Of a stretch of DNA of 6,985 bases, positions 1 to 5,569 are shown in pieces. The notes below the pieces were generated by a model, which did not search any database, was not told where the DNA came from, and worked only from the letters and a program-made list of their open reading frames with translations. The translations under genes and the position numbers were made by a program. The stretch is from assembly GCA_023229605.1 (NCBI GenBank), contig JALNYY010000187.1, positions 1-6,985 of the forward strand, given 5' to 3'. Every line of letters begins with the position of its first letter. Positions within the stretch are counted from its first letter, which is position 1. Origin of the DNA: Methylobacter sp. GTDB taxonomy: Bacteria > Pseudomonadota > Gammaproteobacteria > Methylococcales > Methylomonadaceae.

Positions 1-692
1 ATGCGGTCGCAACGGGCAGAGCCGAGCGAGACATAACGCCAGATTTGCGCGGATCATTACCACCGGCCAAAGGTGAACACTTTGCAGCCATTACCGAGCC
101 GAAACAAGTAGCGGAACTATTGAGGGCAATCGATAGCTATCAAGGCTCATTACCTGCCGTTTGTGCGTTAAAGCTTGCGCCATTGGTGTTTGTTCGCCCT
201 GGCGAATTAAGAGCGGCAGAGTGGCAGCATATCGATCTTGACGCTAAAGAATGGCGTTACTATGTATCAAAGACTTCTGTACAACATATTGTCCCGCTAT
301 CATCCCAAGCCGTGGCAATATTGGAAGAGTTGCACCCGTTTTCAGGTCATGGGCGCTTTGTTTTTCCATCCGAGCGCACCCCGCGCGGTGACAGGTGTAT
401 GAGCGATAACACCCTTAACGCCGCATTAAAACGACTGGGTTACGGTAAGGACGTAATGACCGCGCACGGCTTTAGAGCGATGGCACGTACTATCCTCGAC
501 GAAGTGCTTGGGGTGAGGCCTGATTTTATCGAGCATCAACTTGCCCACGCCGTCAAAGACCCGAACGGCAGAGCCTATAACAGAACAGCCCACCTGCCGG
601 AGCGTCATAAAATGATGCAACAATGGTCAGACTACCTGGAAAATCTGAAAAAAGGCGCGGATGTGATCTCGTTCAACCGCCATTCAGCCTAA
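1..692 (+). CDS. int: P4-type tyrosine integrase, C-terminal catalytic part (5' end beyond window)
   Basis: This is a site-specific tyrosine recombinase that would integrate and excise the element at an att site. The frame is open to the left edge: it reads in phase from base 3 with a GRAERD..PDLRG stretch typical of P4-like integrases, so the gene starts outside the window and about 170-180 N-terminal residues (arm-binding and core-binding parts) are missing from view. The catalytic set is complete: Arg I in VRPGELR (codon 195-197), Lys in SKTSVQHIVPLS (270-272), the HGFR box (His 465-467, Arg 474-476), His of QLAHA (546-548) and nucleophile Tyr of AYNRT (576-578). The stop is TAA at 690-692. 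In this family int usually lies next to the attachment site, often a tRNA gene, with its 5' end toward att. That would put att to the left and the rest of this window inside the element; this is inference. It converges on the next gene with a 36-bp gap. Confidence 0.93.
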   Translation, partial: AVATGRAERDITPDLRGSLPPAKGEHFAAITEPKQVAELLRAIDSYQGSLPAVCALKLAPLVFVRPGELRAAEWQHIDLDAKEWRYYVSKTSVQHIVPLSSQAVAILEELHPFSGHGRFVFPSERTPRGDRCMSDNTLNAALKRLGYGKDVMTAHGFRAMARTILDEVLGVRPDFIEHQLAHAVKDPNGRAYNRTAHLPERHKMMQQWSDYLENLKKGADVISFNRHSA

Positions 693-728
693 AGGGAAGC
701 GCCTTGTCGCCCTGGCTCACCTGCTATT

Positions 729-1469
729 TTACTTTTTGCTTTTACTACTGCTGAGGGTATAGCAGTACGGGTAAAGCATGGCGGTGCTTTGTTCTTCCAG
801 CGTGCTATTGAACAATTTATTCAGCAGCAACACCCAACGTTCGGCCTGATCGAGATTCATTTCAACAAATACCCTGGGTTCATGGACATCATCCAGATCA
901 ATATAAAGCCCGGTTTTGTTTTTGGCTTTCATTTGCGCAGACAAGTTTTTGGTCTCAAGCTCGTATTGCTGGGCACCAGTTAAGCCAATGCCGGAAAGCA
1001 CGGTATGGCCTGGCGCAAACGCCCAATAATTTATAACTTTGTCCAGCCCGAACTTAAACGGCTCACTGACCCTGTATTTATCATCAATACTGTTAGTGGC
1101 TAGCATCTTGTTGGCGACATCCAGACCGATGCCCAGATAAAAATAATCGACCTTCTCCAGAGCCGCGGCGATTTGGGCTGGCATCTCAATAAAAGAGGCG
1201 TTTATTTTTTTCAATTCTTTTGACGATGACCGGTAGCTAAGCCATGCGGGAAATAAAATCATTGCGGCAACACCCATTGTTGCGCTGGCATCGCTGCTAA
1301 TGCCATTTAAAATACCCCCGAATACCATCATGGTAACAAACCCGGCGAAAGCTCCGATAATGATGTTGCGGGGTAGTTTTAAGCAAAACATTAAAATATG
1401 GTACATCCTTGCTTTATATCCAGCGATCGGCGCTATTTGGTTTTTATCGGATGCTGTCTCTGTTTGCAT
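729..1469 (-). CDS. Hypothetical two-TM membrane protein with a possible PH-like cytoplasmic domain
   Basis: I do not recognise this 246-residue protein with certainty. Two hydrophobic segments, residues about 35-54 (NIIIGAFAGFVTMMVFGGIL) and 62-79, form a probable hairpin in the inner membrane, followed by about 165 soluble residues. The soluble part has short strand-like pieces (YFYLGIGLD, GLYIDLDDV, RVFVEMNL) and ends in a helix with QAERWVLLLNKLFN. By eye this recalls bacterial PH-like domains (DUF4755-like), but that is an impression only. The ATG at 1469 is preceded by a weak purine-rich AGAGA. A perfect-consensus promoter lies just upstream, so the gene is probably transcribed separately from the mob genes, although they share a strand. 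Its position between int and the mobilization region is where such elements usually carry cargo. The function is unknown; accessory, defence and superinfection roles are all possible and none is shown. Confidence 0.75.
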   Translation of the reverse strand: MQTETASDKNQIAPIAGYKARMYHILMFCLKLPRNIIIGAFAGFVTMMVFGGILNGISSDASATMGVAAMILFPAWLSYRSSSKELKKINASFIEMPAQIAAALEKVDYFYLGIGLDVANKMLATNSIDDKYRVSEPFKFGLDKVINYWAFAPGHTVLSGIGLTGAQQYELETKNLSAQMKAKNKTGLYIDLDDVHEPRVFVEMNLDQAERWVLLLNKLFNSTLEEQSTAMLYPYCYTLSSSKSKK

Positions 1470-1508
1470 GTTCTTTCTCTCTTTTGCTTTTTTGTTGAAA
1501 TTAAAAAA

Positions 1509-1536
1509 ATTATAACGAAGGTTTATGACCTGTCAA
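1509..1536 (-). promoter_or_regulatory. Consensus sigma70 promoter for the 729-1469 gene
   Basis: On the minus strand TTGACA (1531-1536) is followed by a 16-bp spacer and TATAAT (1509-1514). Both hexamers are exact matches to the sigma70 consensus; the spacer is 1 bp below the 17-bp optimum. The expected start is near 1502, giving a leader of about 33 nt before the ATG at 1469. The flanking run of A/T bases fits an open promoter region. No similarly clear promoter was found for the other genes. Confidence 0.85.
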
Positions 1537-1560
1537 GCAACTCCCTTAAGCGGCCTATTA

Positions 1561-1580
1561 TGTTCTAAAAATGTCTAAAA
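1561..1580 (-). repeat. Two tandem TTTTAGA(A)CA motifs upstream of the promoter
   Basis: On the minus strand TTTTAGACA (1572-1580) is followed, one helical turn (11 bp) later, by TTTTAGAACA (1561-1570). They sit roughly 59-78 bp upstream of the predicted start of the 1509-1536 promoter. That spacing suits a dimeric activator or other DNA-binding protein on one face of the helix. The repeat is short and A/T-rich, so chance is possible. Confidence 0.45.
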
Positions 1581-1632
1581 TGTACTCGGTGGCTATCGCA
1601 CACACCGCGCGCGGCGCGAAATTAAACTTAAA

Positions 1633-4494
1633 TCAACCCGGCTTCGGCCCGCTGCGCTGCGCTTGCTGGGTCTCGGCTCTCGCTTTGTGCTCGATCACAT
1701 CTGGCGACACCATGGCCTTTTGAACGGTTAGCCGGACATAGTCATGAATATGTTGACCTTTCCGTTGTTCGATATTGGGGGATGCCTCAACAATCGCTCT
1801 TTCAATAAGCTCTGATCTATACCCCTGTTTGAGCAAAGCCGTAGTGGCCTGGTAATCGACCCGCGACCAGTCCAGCGTCCATCCTTTTTTCTTGGCTAAC
1901 CCCACTGTTTTCCTGACTTCACGCCGATATGCCTGCTCAACGGCATTGCCGGTTATCTGTCCGTTAGTATCGATTTTTGACAATCGCCGGTTAAATTCTT
2001 TATCTGTCTCTTTCCTGATAGACATTTCGGTTTTTAATCTGTCGGCCTCTTGTTTTTTTATGCTGTCGTCATCTCGTAATTTCTGCATGCCGACGGATAC
2101 TATTTCACAATTTCGACGGATAACGACTTCTAATGTCGTCAGATAATTATTTTTACCTGCTTTCTTGTTTGAAAAACCAGCCAGCCGGAACGGATGAATG
2201 ACCCCTGAAAAATTAGGATCGCCCCACTTTCGATTCAGTCGCATAACGATTTCATTCGCCATTTTTTGCTCATTGTCGCCTTTTATCTTGTCAACGATAA
2301 TAATGGCCTGCTTGTTGTTTTCGCTGCTATTCTGCACGATAGCTGGTTTTATGCCTGCCTTTATCATGTCGTCATAGCTTGCCTGGGTGAGGTCGTCGAC
2401 AATTATGAAATGCTTACTGTCTGAAATGGGGGTTATATACACATCATAGCCTTGCGCGTTCTTTGCCCTGAGCTTTGCAATCTCTTCTTTGATCTCGTCT
2501 TTCGTCCAAAATTTTTCGGCGATTCCGGACGCTTCGCGGTCGCTTTTGCGTCCGCTGTTGCCGTAATTTTGATCAAAAAGTTTGCGGCCTTTGTTGTCCT
2601 TTTCAGTTCTAGGCTTTAATGTTATGCGATATTTTTCAGCGTCCAGTGCCTCACTTTGCTTTTCCCACGCTGCTATTTTCGCGGCGTGTTCGCGTGTTGG
2701 AGAAGTGTTTTGTTGTTCCAATCCACCTGCTTGCTCACTGCTCCTATTTGCTGTGCTAGCTGGGTTGACAGGGGCTGCAAGATCTGCCAGCGTCCCAACA
2801 GCATTAACGACACTCCTAATGTCAGCCCGATAGTCAGCGCCACCGCTATCACGGGCCAAATCGGGGGCTCGTATATGACCGGCTCCGGCGCTGCCGGTGG
2901 CTTGTACTTCGACAGCCATTCTATTTTGCTGTCTAGTGCCGCCGTTGCTTGCTGCGCTGCTTCGGTCTTCGCTTCCAAGTCTTCGGCTATCAGGCTGAAG
3001 CTCGTGGCTATGCTCTCCAGCATCTCGGCCAGCTCTGCTGCGGTTCTGGTCTCGGTCAGGTTGGCTTCGGCCAGTTTCCGTATTTCGGTTATTTTTCCCA
3101 TACTTTGCCTCTTTTGCTGCAAGACGTTGTTTAAGCTCTTCTCGATCGGCCTCGGTTGGCTCATAACCCTGAATAACCAGCCCCATTTCCGAACCGATCA
3201 AGTACGTTTGGCGTTTGAATTCATCACTACCTGTCGCTTTCACGCTCTCCCATCCTTTTGTTTTTGCGACTTGCAAACTTCCTCGAACTGCGCTTTCAGC
3301 TTTAGAGTGCACACTGATTCTGTCGCCGTGATCGATTATCGCGACAGTATCCCGACTCTTCCATTTGTAAACCCCGTTCTCGGTTTTCTCAAAAGCAATA
3401 TCTAGCGTTCGGTTTCCTGTGTTGATTTTTGAGTCTGTCCGTCGCAACTGGTCAGTAAATCGTCGATCAGAACGTGCATCAATAAGCAAAACACCCTCGC
3501 GCTTTTTTCCTTTGTCGCTATGTGCCAAACGGCATTCTGACAGTTTGCGCATGCTGTTTGGGGTTGCTCGGTCAATGTTGATAGGGTACGGCTTTGGAGT
3601 GTGTGTGTAGTATTTTCGCTGGTCATTTGCTGTCTCCGGTTGATTGATGGTTGTGTTTGTTAGCTCTCCGGCAGTCTCCGGCTTGGCCGCTTGGGCTCGC
3701 AGTCGATCCAAAATTGGCTGGTCGCGCTCAGGTTGGTAATCGAGCTGGGCTTGTAGTGGTTTCCATTTATACCTATCCCCCAACTTTGTGCCCGTGAACG
3801 GCACGCCGTCCAGCTCAAATGTCATTCCTTGGGCCCGGCCGGTTTTGCCCGACGGGATAATTTTCACACCCTGGGTTTCTAATTTTGCAATAAAATTTGA
3901 AAAACTCGGCTTGCCCCTGGCCGCGTCGTCGATATAAGTTTGAAGCATGATCCTTGTGGGTATTGATTCTGTTCGATCCATCATGCTTTTTTCTCCCGCT
4001 GTAATGCCTTTTACTCCTGCTCGTGCATCGTGAGCTAGTTCAGAAAGCCCGAACTCGCGGGCGATTTCATTGGTAAGCGGCATGGATCGCTTTGCCTCTT
4101 GCTTTCCCAAGTACAAGCTACCGTCAATCCCGATCCGGCTGGCGACAATATGAATGTGATCGTGCTCGGTGTCGCTGTGCCGGACAACAGCATAAAGTGA
4201 CTTATCAGCGAACCCCATACCCCTCATATATCTGTCAGCTGCTTGCGCCCACTGCTTATCAGTTAGTCGCTCGGGCGGCTTCAGGGATAATGAGCAATGC
4301 CAAGCGGGGCGCTCAATATCTGGCCGAAGCTTGCGGACCGCAGCGAACTCAGCTTGAATTTCTTCTAGTGTCGAGCCCGAGCAAGTGCCGCCGATTAGTC
4401 GCGCGCCCTTTTCTATCTTGCTGTTTTTGTGACCCTGGAAGACATACGAGAGCAAGCCGTTTTGGCCTTTGCCCCTGCCTATCTGAGCCTTCAC
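1633..4494 (-). CDS. mobA: Relaxase-LPD7-RepB-like primase fusion (MobA type)
   Basis: This 953-residue protein would nick oriT, pilot the strand into the recipient and probably prime complementary-strand synthesis. Residues 1-150 are a relaxase (PF03432-like, MOBP-type by eye): likely nucleophile Tyr17 in LLSYVFQG, WHCSLSL at 65-71, and the metal-binding triad His111/His113/His115 in EHDHIHIV. Residues about 320-455 resemble an LPD7 domain (DTVAIIDHGDRISV...). About 465-610 is a hydrophilic Arg/Ser/Gly-rich linker. About 660-800 resembles the IncQ RepB primase family: YDVYITP, acidic FIIVDDL (Asp700, Asp701), SSENNKQA, and HPFRLAGFSNKK at 767-778. A helical tail follows. Mob-primase fusion is known in IncQ plasmids. 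The start is GTG, overlapping the mobC stop as GTGA, so translation is probably coupled. Two other likely genes are encoded in its +1 frame. The MOB class is uncertain without a search. Confidence 0.94.
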   Translation of the reverse strand: MKAQIGRGKGQNGLLSYVFQGHKNSKIEKGARLIGGTCSGSTLEEIQAEFAAVRKLRPDIERPAWHCSLSLKPPERLTDKQWAQAADRYMRGMGFADKSLYAVVRHSDTEHDHIHIVASRIGIDGSLYLGKQEAKRSMPLTNEIAREFGLSELAHDARAGVKGITAGEKSMMDRTESIPTRIMLQTYIDDAARGKPSFSNFIAKLETQGVKIIPSGKTGRAQGMTFELDGVPFTGTKLGDRYKWKPLQAQLDYQPERDQPILDRLRAQAAKPETAGELTNTTINQPETANDQRKYYTHTPKPYPINIDRATPNSMRKLSECRLAHSDKGKKREGVLLIDARSDRRFTDQLRRTDSKINTGNRTLDIAFEKTENGVYKWKSRDTVAIIDHGDRISVHSKAESAVRGSLQVAKTKGWESVKATGSDEFKRQTYLIGSEMGLVIQGYEPTEADREELKQRLAAKEAKYGKNNRNTETGRSQPDRDQNRSRAGRDAGEHSHELQPDSRRLGSEDRSSAASNGGTRQQNRMAVEVQATGSAGAGHIRAPDLARDSGGADYRADIRSVVNAVGTLADLAAPVNPASTANRSSEQAGGLEQQNTSPTREHAAKIAAWEKQSEALDAEKYRITLKPRTEKDNKGRKLFDQNYGNSGRKSDREASGIAEKFWTKDEIKEEIAKLRAKNAQGYDVYITPISDSKHFIIVDDLTQASYDDMIKAGIKPAIVQNSSENNKQAIIIVDKIKGDNEQKMANEIVMRLNRKWGDPNFSGVIHPFRLAGFSNKKAGKNNYLTTLEVVIRRNCEIVSVGMQKLRDDDSIKKQEADRLKTEMSIRKETDKEFNRRLSKIDTNGQITGNAVEQAYRREVRKTVGLAKKKGWTLDWSRVDYQATTALLKQGYRSELIERAIVEASPNIEQRKGQHIHDYVRLTVQKAMVSPDVIEHKARAETQQAQRSGPKPG
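2673..3101 (-). CDS. mobB: MbeB/MobB-like mobilization protein nested in mobA (+1 frame)
   Basis: A 142-residue protein is encoded wholly inside the relaxase gene, over its linker (MobA residues about 465-608). Residues 5-65 are helical and coiled-coil-like, rich in Ala, Glu and Lys (EIRKLAEANLTETRTAAELA). A Pro-rich stretch (PPAAPEPVIYEPP) follows, then one clear TM segment at 81-103 (IWPVIAVALTIGLTLGVSLM) and a 39-residue tail. A helical N-terminus plus one TM matches the MbeB/MobB plan. In ColE1 and RSF1010/R1162 mbeB and mobB also overlap the relaxase gene in another frame, and R1162 MobB anchors the relaxosome to the membrane and helps relaxase transfer. ATG 3101 was chosen because AAGAGG lies 6 nt upstream; the in-frame ATG at 3164 would add 21 residues but has only a poor site. 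A 23-residue pure hydrophobic span is unlikely as a chance by-product of a hydrophilic linker. The family is assigned from layout and position, not from a search. Confidence 0.76.
   Translation of the reverse strand: MGKITEIRKLAEANLTETRTAAELAEMLESIATSFSLIAEDLEAKTEAAQQATAALDSKIEWLSKYKPPAAPEPVIYEPPIWPVIAVALTIGLTLGVSLMLLGRWQILQPLSTQLAQQIGAVSKQVDWNNKTLLQHANTPRK
3108..3113 (-). promoter_or_regulatory. Ribosome binding site of nested mobB
   Basis: AAGAGG on the minus strand lies 6 nt before the ATG at 3101, inside the mobA reading frame. It decides the start in favour of 3101 over the in-frame ATG at 3164, which has only a CAGGG-like stretch almost against it. Confidence 0.65.
3402..3626 (-). CDS. 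Small four-cysteine protein nested in mobA (+1 frame), function unknown
   Basis: A 74-residue frame lies inside mobA, over MobA residues about 290-364, the stretch from the end of the relaxase part into the LPD7-like domain. It uses the same +1 frame as the nested mobB. Two things argue that it is real. The ATG is preceded by GGAG with an ideal 7-nt spacer. The protein also has an ordered pattern: Cys26-x2-Cys29 in CANCQNAVW, then Cys47 in FCLLMHV, then Cys61 in SCDGQ, which could form a zinc site. The core CxxCxxAVW...C...H.....CDG looks like a small conserved plasmid protein rather than a random translation, but I cannot name the family with confidence. The ends (Thr/Ser-rich N-terminus, QKSTQETER tail) are low in complexity and probably flexible. 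If expressed it would be made together with the relaxase. The alternative is a chance open frame. Confidence 0.55.
   Translation of the reverse strand: MTSENTTHTLQSRTLSTLTEQPQTACANCQNAVWHIATKEKSARVFCLLMHVLIDDLLTSCDGQTQKSTQETER
3634..3637 (-). promoter_or_regulatory. Ribosome binding site of the nested four-cysteine protein
   Basis: GGAG on the minus strand is separated by 7 nt (ACAGCAA) from the ATG at 3626. It falls within mobA coding sequence and is the main non-protein evidence that the nested frame is translated. Confidence 0.5.
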
Positions 4495-4829
4495 AGCTTC
4501 GCGCCCACCAGTGCCGCGCGGAACTCTTTGAGCGTTTGGGTGATTTGCTCGTGACTCACATCGCTGCTCTGATTCAGCGCACGAGCAAGTTGGTTTAAAT
4601 TGCCGACGGCCCGACTTAGCTCAACCCAAGCAGTCTGGTTAATCTCCGGAATCGTCGCTGGCAAAACGTCCAGGCCGGCACATCGCAGGTATTCCCCGCG
4701 GGCCAGCCGGCCCCGCTGCCTGTCAAGCTGGGATAATTCGGCATTATTCAACCGGGCTGAAACGCAATGAATTCGAGGGTCCGGGAGCGACTCCGGGCCG
4801 TGTCTTTTTTTTCTCTCCAAGTTAACCAC
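4491..4829 (-). CDS. mobC: MobC-like relaxosome accessory protein
   Basis: This small DNA-binding protein would bind oriT and help the relaxase open the nick region. With the start chosen here it is 112 residues, within the usual MobC range. Residues about 21-55 read as a ribbon-helix-helix: strand IHCVSARLNNAEL, helix, then ARGEYLRCAGL. NLNQLARALN at 77-86 is the hallmark C-terminal box of the MobC family (PF05713). The GTG at 4829 is favoured because a full AGGAGG sits 4 nt upstream. An ATG at 4850 and a TTG at 4904 are in frame, but the longer TTG form would translate through the inverted repeat proposed as oriT. The TGA stop overlaps the mobA GTG as GTGA, implying one transcript and coupled translation. 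The family call is firm; the exact start is less so. Confidence 0.87.
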   Translation of the reverse strand: MVNLERKKRHGPESLPDPRIHCVSARLNNAELSQLDRQRGRLARGEYLRCAGLDVLPATIPEINQTAWVELSRAVGNLNQLARALNQSSDVSHEQITQTLKEFRAALVGAKL

Positions 4830-4833
4830 AAAC

Positions 4834-4839
4834 CCTCCT
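4834..4839 (-). promoter_or_regulatory. AGGAGG ribosome binding site deciding the mobC start
   Basis: The minus strand reads AGGAGG, then GTTT, then GTG at 4829. It is a perfect anti-16S match with a slightly short spacer. The upstream in-frame ATG (4850) and TTG (4904) have no comparable site. Confidence 0.6.
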
Positions 4840-4855
4840 GGGTCAGTCATTCGAG

Positions 4856-4894
4856 AAAGGTGAGCGGAGCGAACCTTTGTCCGCCCCGCAGGGC
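4856..4894. other. oriT: Candidate oriT: inverted repeat plus adjacent GC-rich hairpin upstream of mobC
   Basis: The plus strand has AAAGGT (4856-4861), an 11-base loop GAGCGGAGCGA and ACCTTT (4873-4878), a perfect 6-bp inverted repeat. It is followed by GTCCGCCCC and a second small hairpin GCCC-CGCA-GGGC (4883-4894). It lies in the 117-bp gap immediately upstream of mobC-mobA, the usual place for oriT. In R1162/RSF1010 an inverted repeat on the cleaved strand is followed within about 8 bases by the nick in a GC-rich core; by analogy the nick would be on the plus strand at about 4879-4887. Cleavage there would lead with orf159 and rep and carry the mob genes last. The nick site is not identified by any recognised core sequence. 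Confidence 0.5.
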
Positions 4895-4946
4895 AAGCAA
4901 CCAACCGAAGGGCAGGTTACAGCTTGCTCCTAGTTTTTCGAGCCCA

Positions 4947-5426
4947 TCATCTGAGGCCGGGGTTGTCGCCCTCATCATCGTCCTGTTCCTTTGCTACCCC
5001 AAAATGCAACTCCTGCAATTCATTTATTTGTTTTGAGTGTCTCAACTGGATTAGCTTAAAAAACAACATGATGCTGGTAACGAACAGGGCGAATTCGCGA
5101 CTCTGCTGATTGATTGCTAGCCCATCAGCGATTGATTTCATCGGCGAGTCGTGGATTTCATCTTCTGGGGTCCATGGGATATGGTTCATGATGTGTCGTT
5201 CCAGTGCGTCTAGGAGGTGGATATTGCGCACAAGGAAAAAATCTACCAACGGCTTCCAATTTAACGACTCTTGCAGTCGGGCGATTAGCCCCTGTAGCTC
5301 TGGCGTAACCTCCCCACCTGCCAAGGAGAAAGCCAGCAGCGCTGCGTCATCCAAAGGCAGTTGGGCAATTAGCTGACTAGACTGAAACGTTAACGGGGTT
5401 GTTTCTTTAATTTCTTTCTCTTCCAT
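4947..5426 (-). CDS. Hypothetical protein between rep and mobC
   Basis: I do not recognise this 159-residue protein. It is mostly helical in appearance. Residues 45-80 are amphipathic with Leu/Ile spacing (LQGLIARLQESLNW, NIHLLDALERHI), 112-128 form a hydrophobic stretch (FALFVTSIMLFFKLIQL) that could be a short membrane helix or a buried helix, and the C-terminus is acidic (KEQDDDEGDN). There is no signal peptide or catalytic motif. The start is well supported: GAGG lies 7 nt before the ATG at 5426. It sits 143 bp downstream of rep on the same strand and just before the candidate oriT, so a role in copy control, relaxosome assembly or entry exclusion would fit. None of these is demonstrated by the sequence. 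Confidence 0.75.
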   Translation of the reverse strand: MEEKEIKETTPLTFQSSQLIAQLPLDDAALLAFSLAGGEVTPELQGLIARLQESLNWKPLVDFFLVRNIHLLDALERHIMNHIPWTPEDEIHDSPMKSIADGLAINQQSREFALFVTSIMLFFKLIQLRHSKQINELQELHFGVAKEQDDDEGDNPGLR

Positions 5427-5447
5427 TTTTTTACCTCAAGTTAAAAT

Positions 5448-5494
5448 GTGGCGCCATTCGCCACGGTATGGCGTCCAAATGAGGTACGCCGAAT
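5448..5494. repeat. Overlapping inverted repeats in the leader of the 4947-5426 gene
   Basis: Several mutually exclusive stems are packed into 47 bases. GTGGCG (5448-5453) pairs with CGCCAC (5459-5464). CGCCAT (5452-5457) pairs with ATGGCG (5468-5473). GGCGT (5470-5474) pairs with ACGCC (5486-5490). ATTCG (5456-5460) pairs with CGAAT (5490-5494). They lie 22-68 bases upstream of the ATG at 5426. They could form alternative leader RNA folds, or part of a replication origin next to rep; the sequence does not decide between these. Confidence 0.55.
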
Positions 5495-5520
5495 AAGTGA
5501 AAACATCTTTTTCTTTTTTT

Positions 5521-5558
5521 CGCCGCCGGGGGCGGCGCGGTGTGTCGCGTTAGCGCCC
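5521..5558. repeat. Perfect GC hairpin and overlapping stem just downstream of rep
   Basis: CGCCGCC (5521-5527), loop GGG and GGCGGCG (5531-5537) form a perfect 7-bp stem. A competing stem pairs GGGCG (5529-5533) with CGCCC (5554-5558), followed by TTTTTT on the plus strand (5559-5564). In the direction of rep transcription the 7-bp hairpin is followed by A residues, not T, so it is not an ordinary terminator for rep. The overlapping stem with its T run would stop only plus-strand transcripts. A strong hairpin beside a rolling-circle initiator gene is also a plausible origin element. Confidence 0.5.
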
Positions 5559-5569
5559 TTTTTTCCACA

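Noticed and set aside
693..728. Possible bidirectional terminator between int and the 729-1469 gene
   Set aside because: The only pairing is a 4-bp AGGG/CCCT stem with a long loop and a three-T tail at best, too weak to call.
1607..1618. GC-rich CGCGCGCGGCGCG as a terminator for mobA
   Set aside because: It is self-complementary in pieces but gives no clean stem-loop, and no T run follows on the minus strand.
2656..3405. Long 249-codon plus-strand open frame inside mobA
   Set aside because: It is antisense to both mobA and nested mobB, Cys/Ser/Leu-rich without a domain pattern, and has no ribosome site of note. It is a by-product of two constrained frames on the other strand.
4092..4598. 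168-codon plus-strand open frame across the mobA/mobC junction
   Set aside because: It is antisense to the well-supported relaxase catalytic domain and MobC; the translation is Arg/Ser/Cys-rich and featureless.
4830..4904. Longer mobC reading from TTG 4904 or ATG 4850
   Set aside because: Neither start has a ribosome site, the added residues have no MobC-like character, and the TTG form would translate through the inverted repeat; GTG 4829 has AGGAGG.
4767..5109. Plus-strand open frames over the oriT gap and the end of the 4947-5426 gene
   Set aside because: They are antisense to mobC and to the 159-residue gene, with no recognisable product and poor starts.
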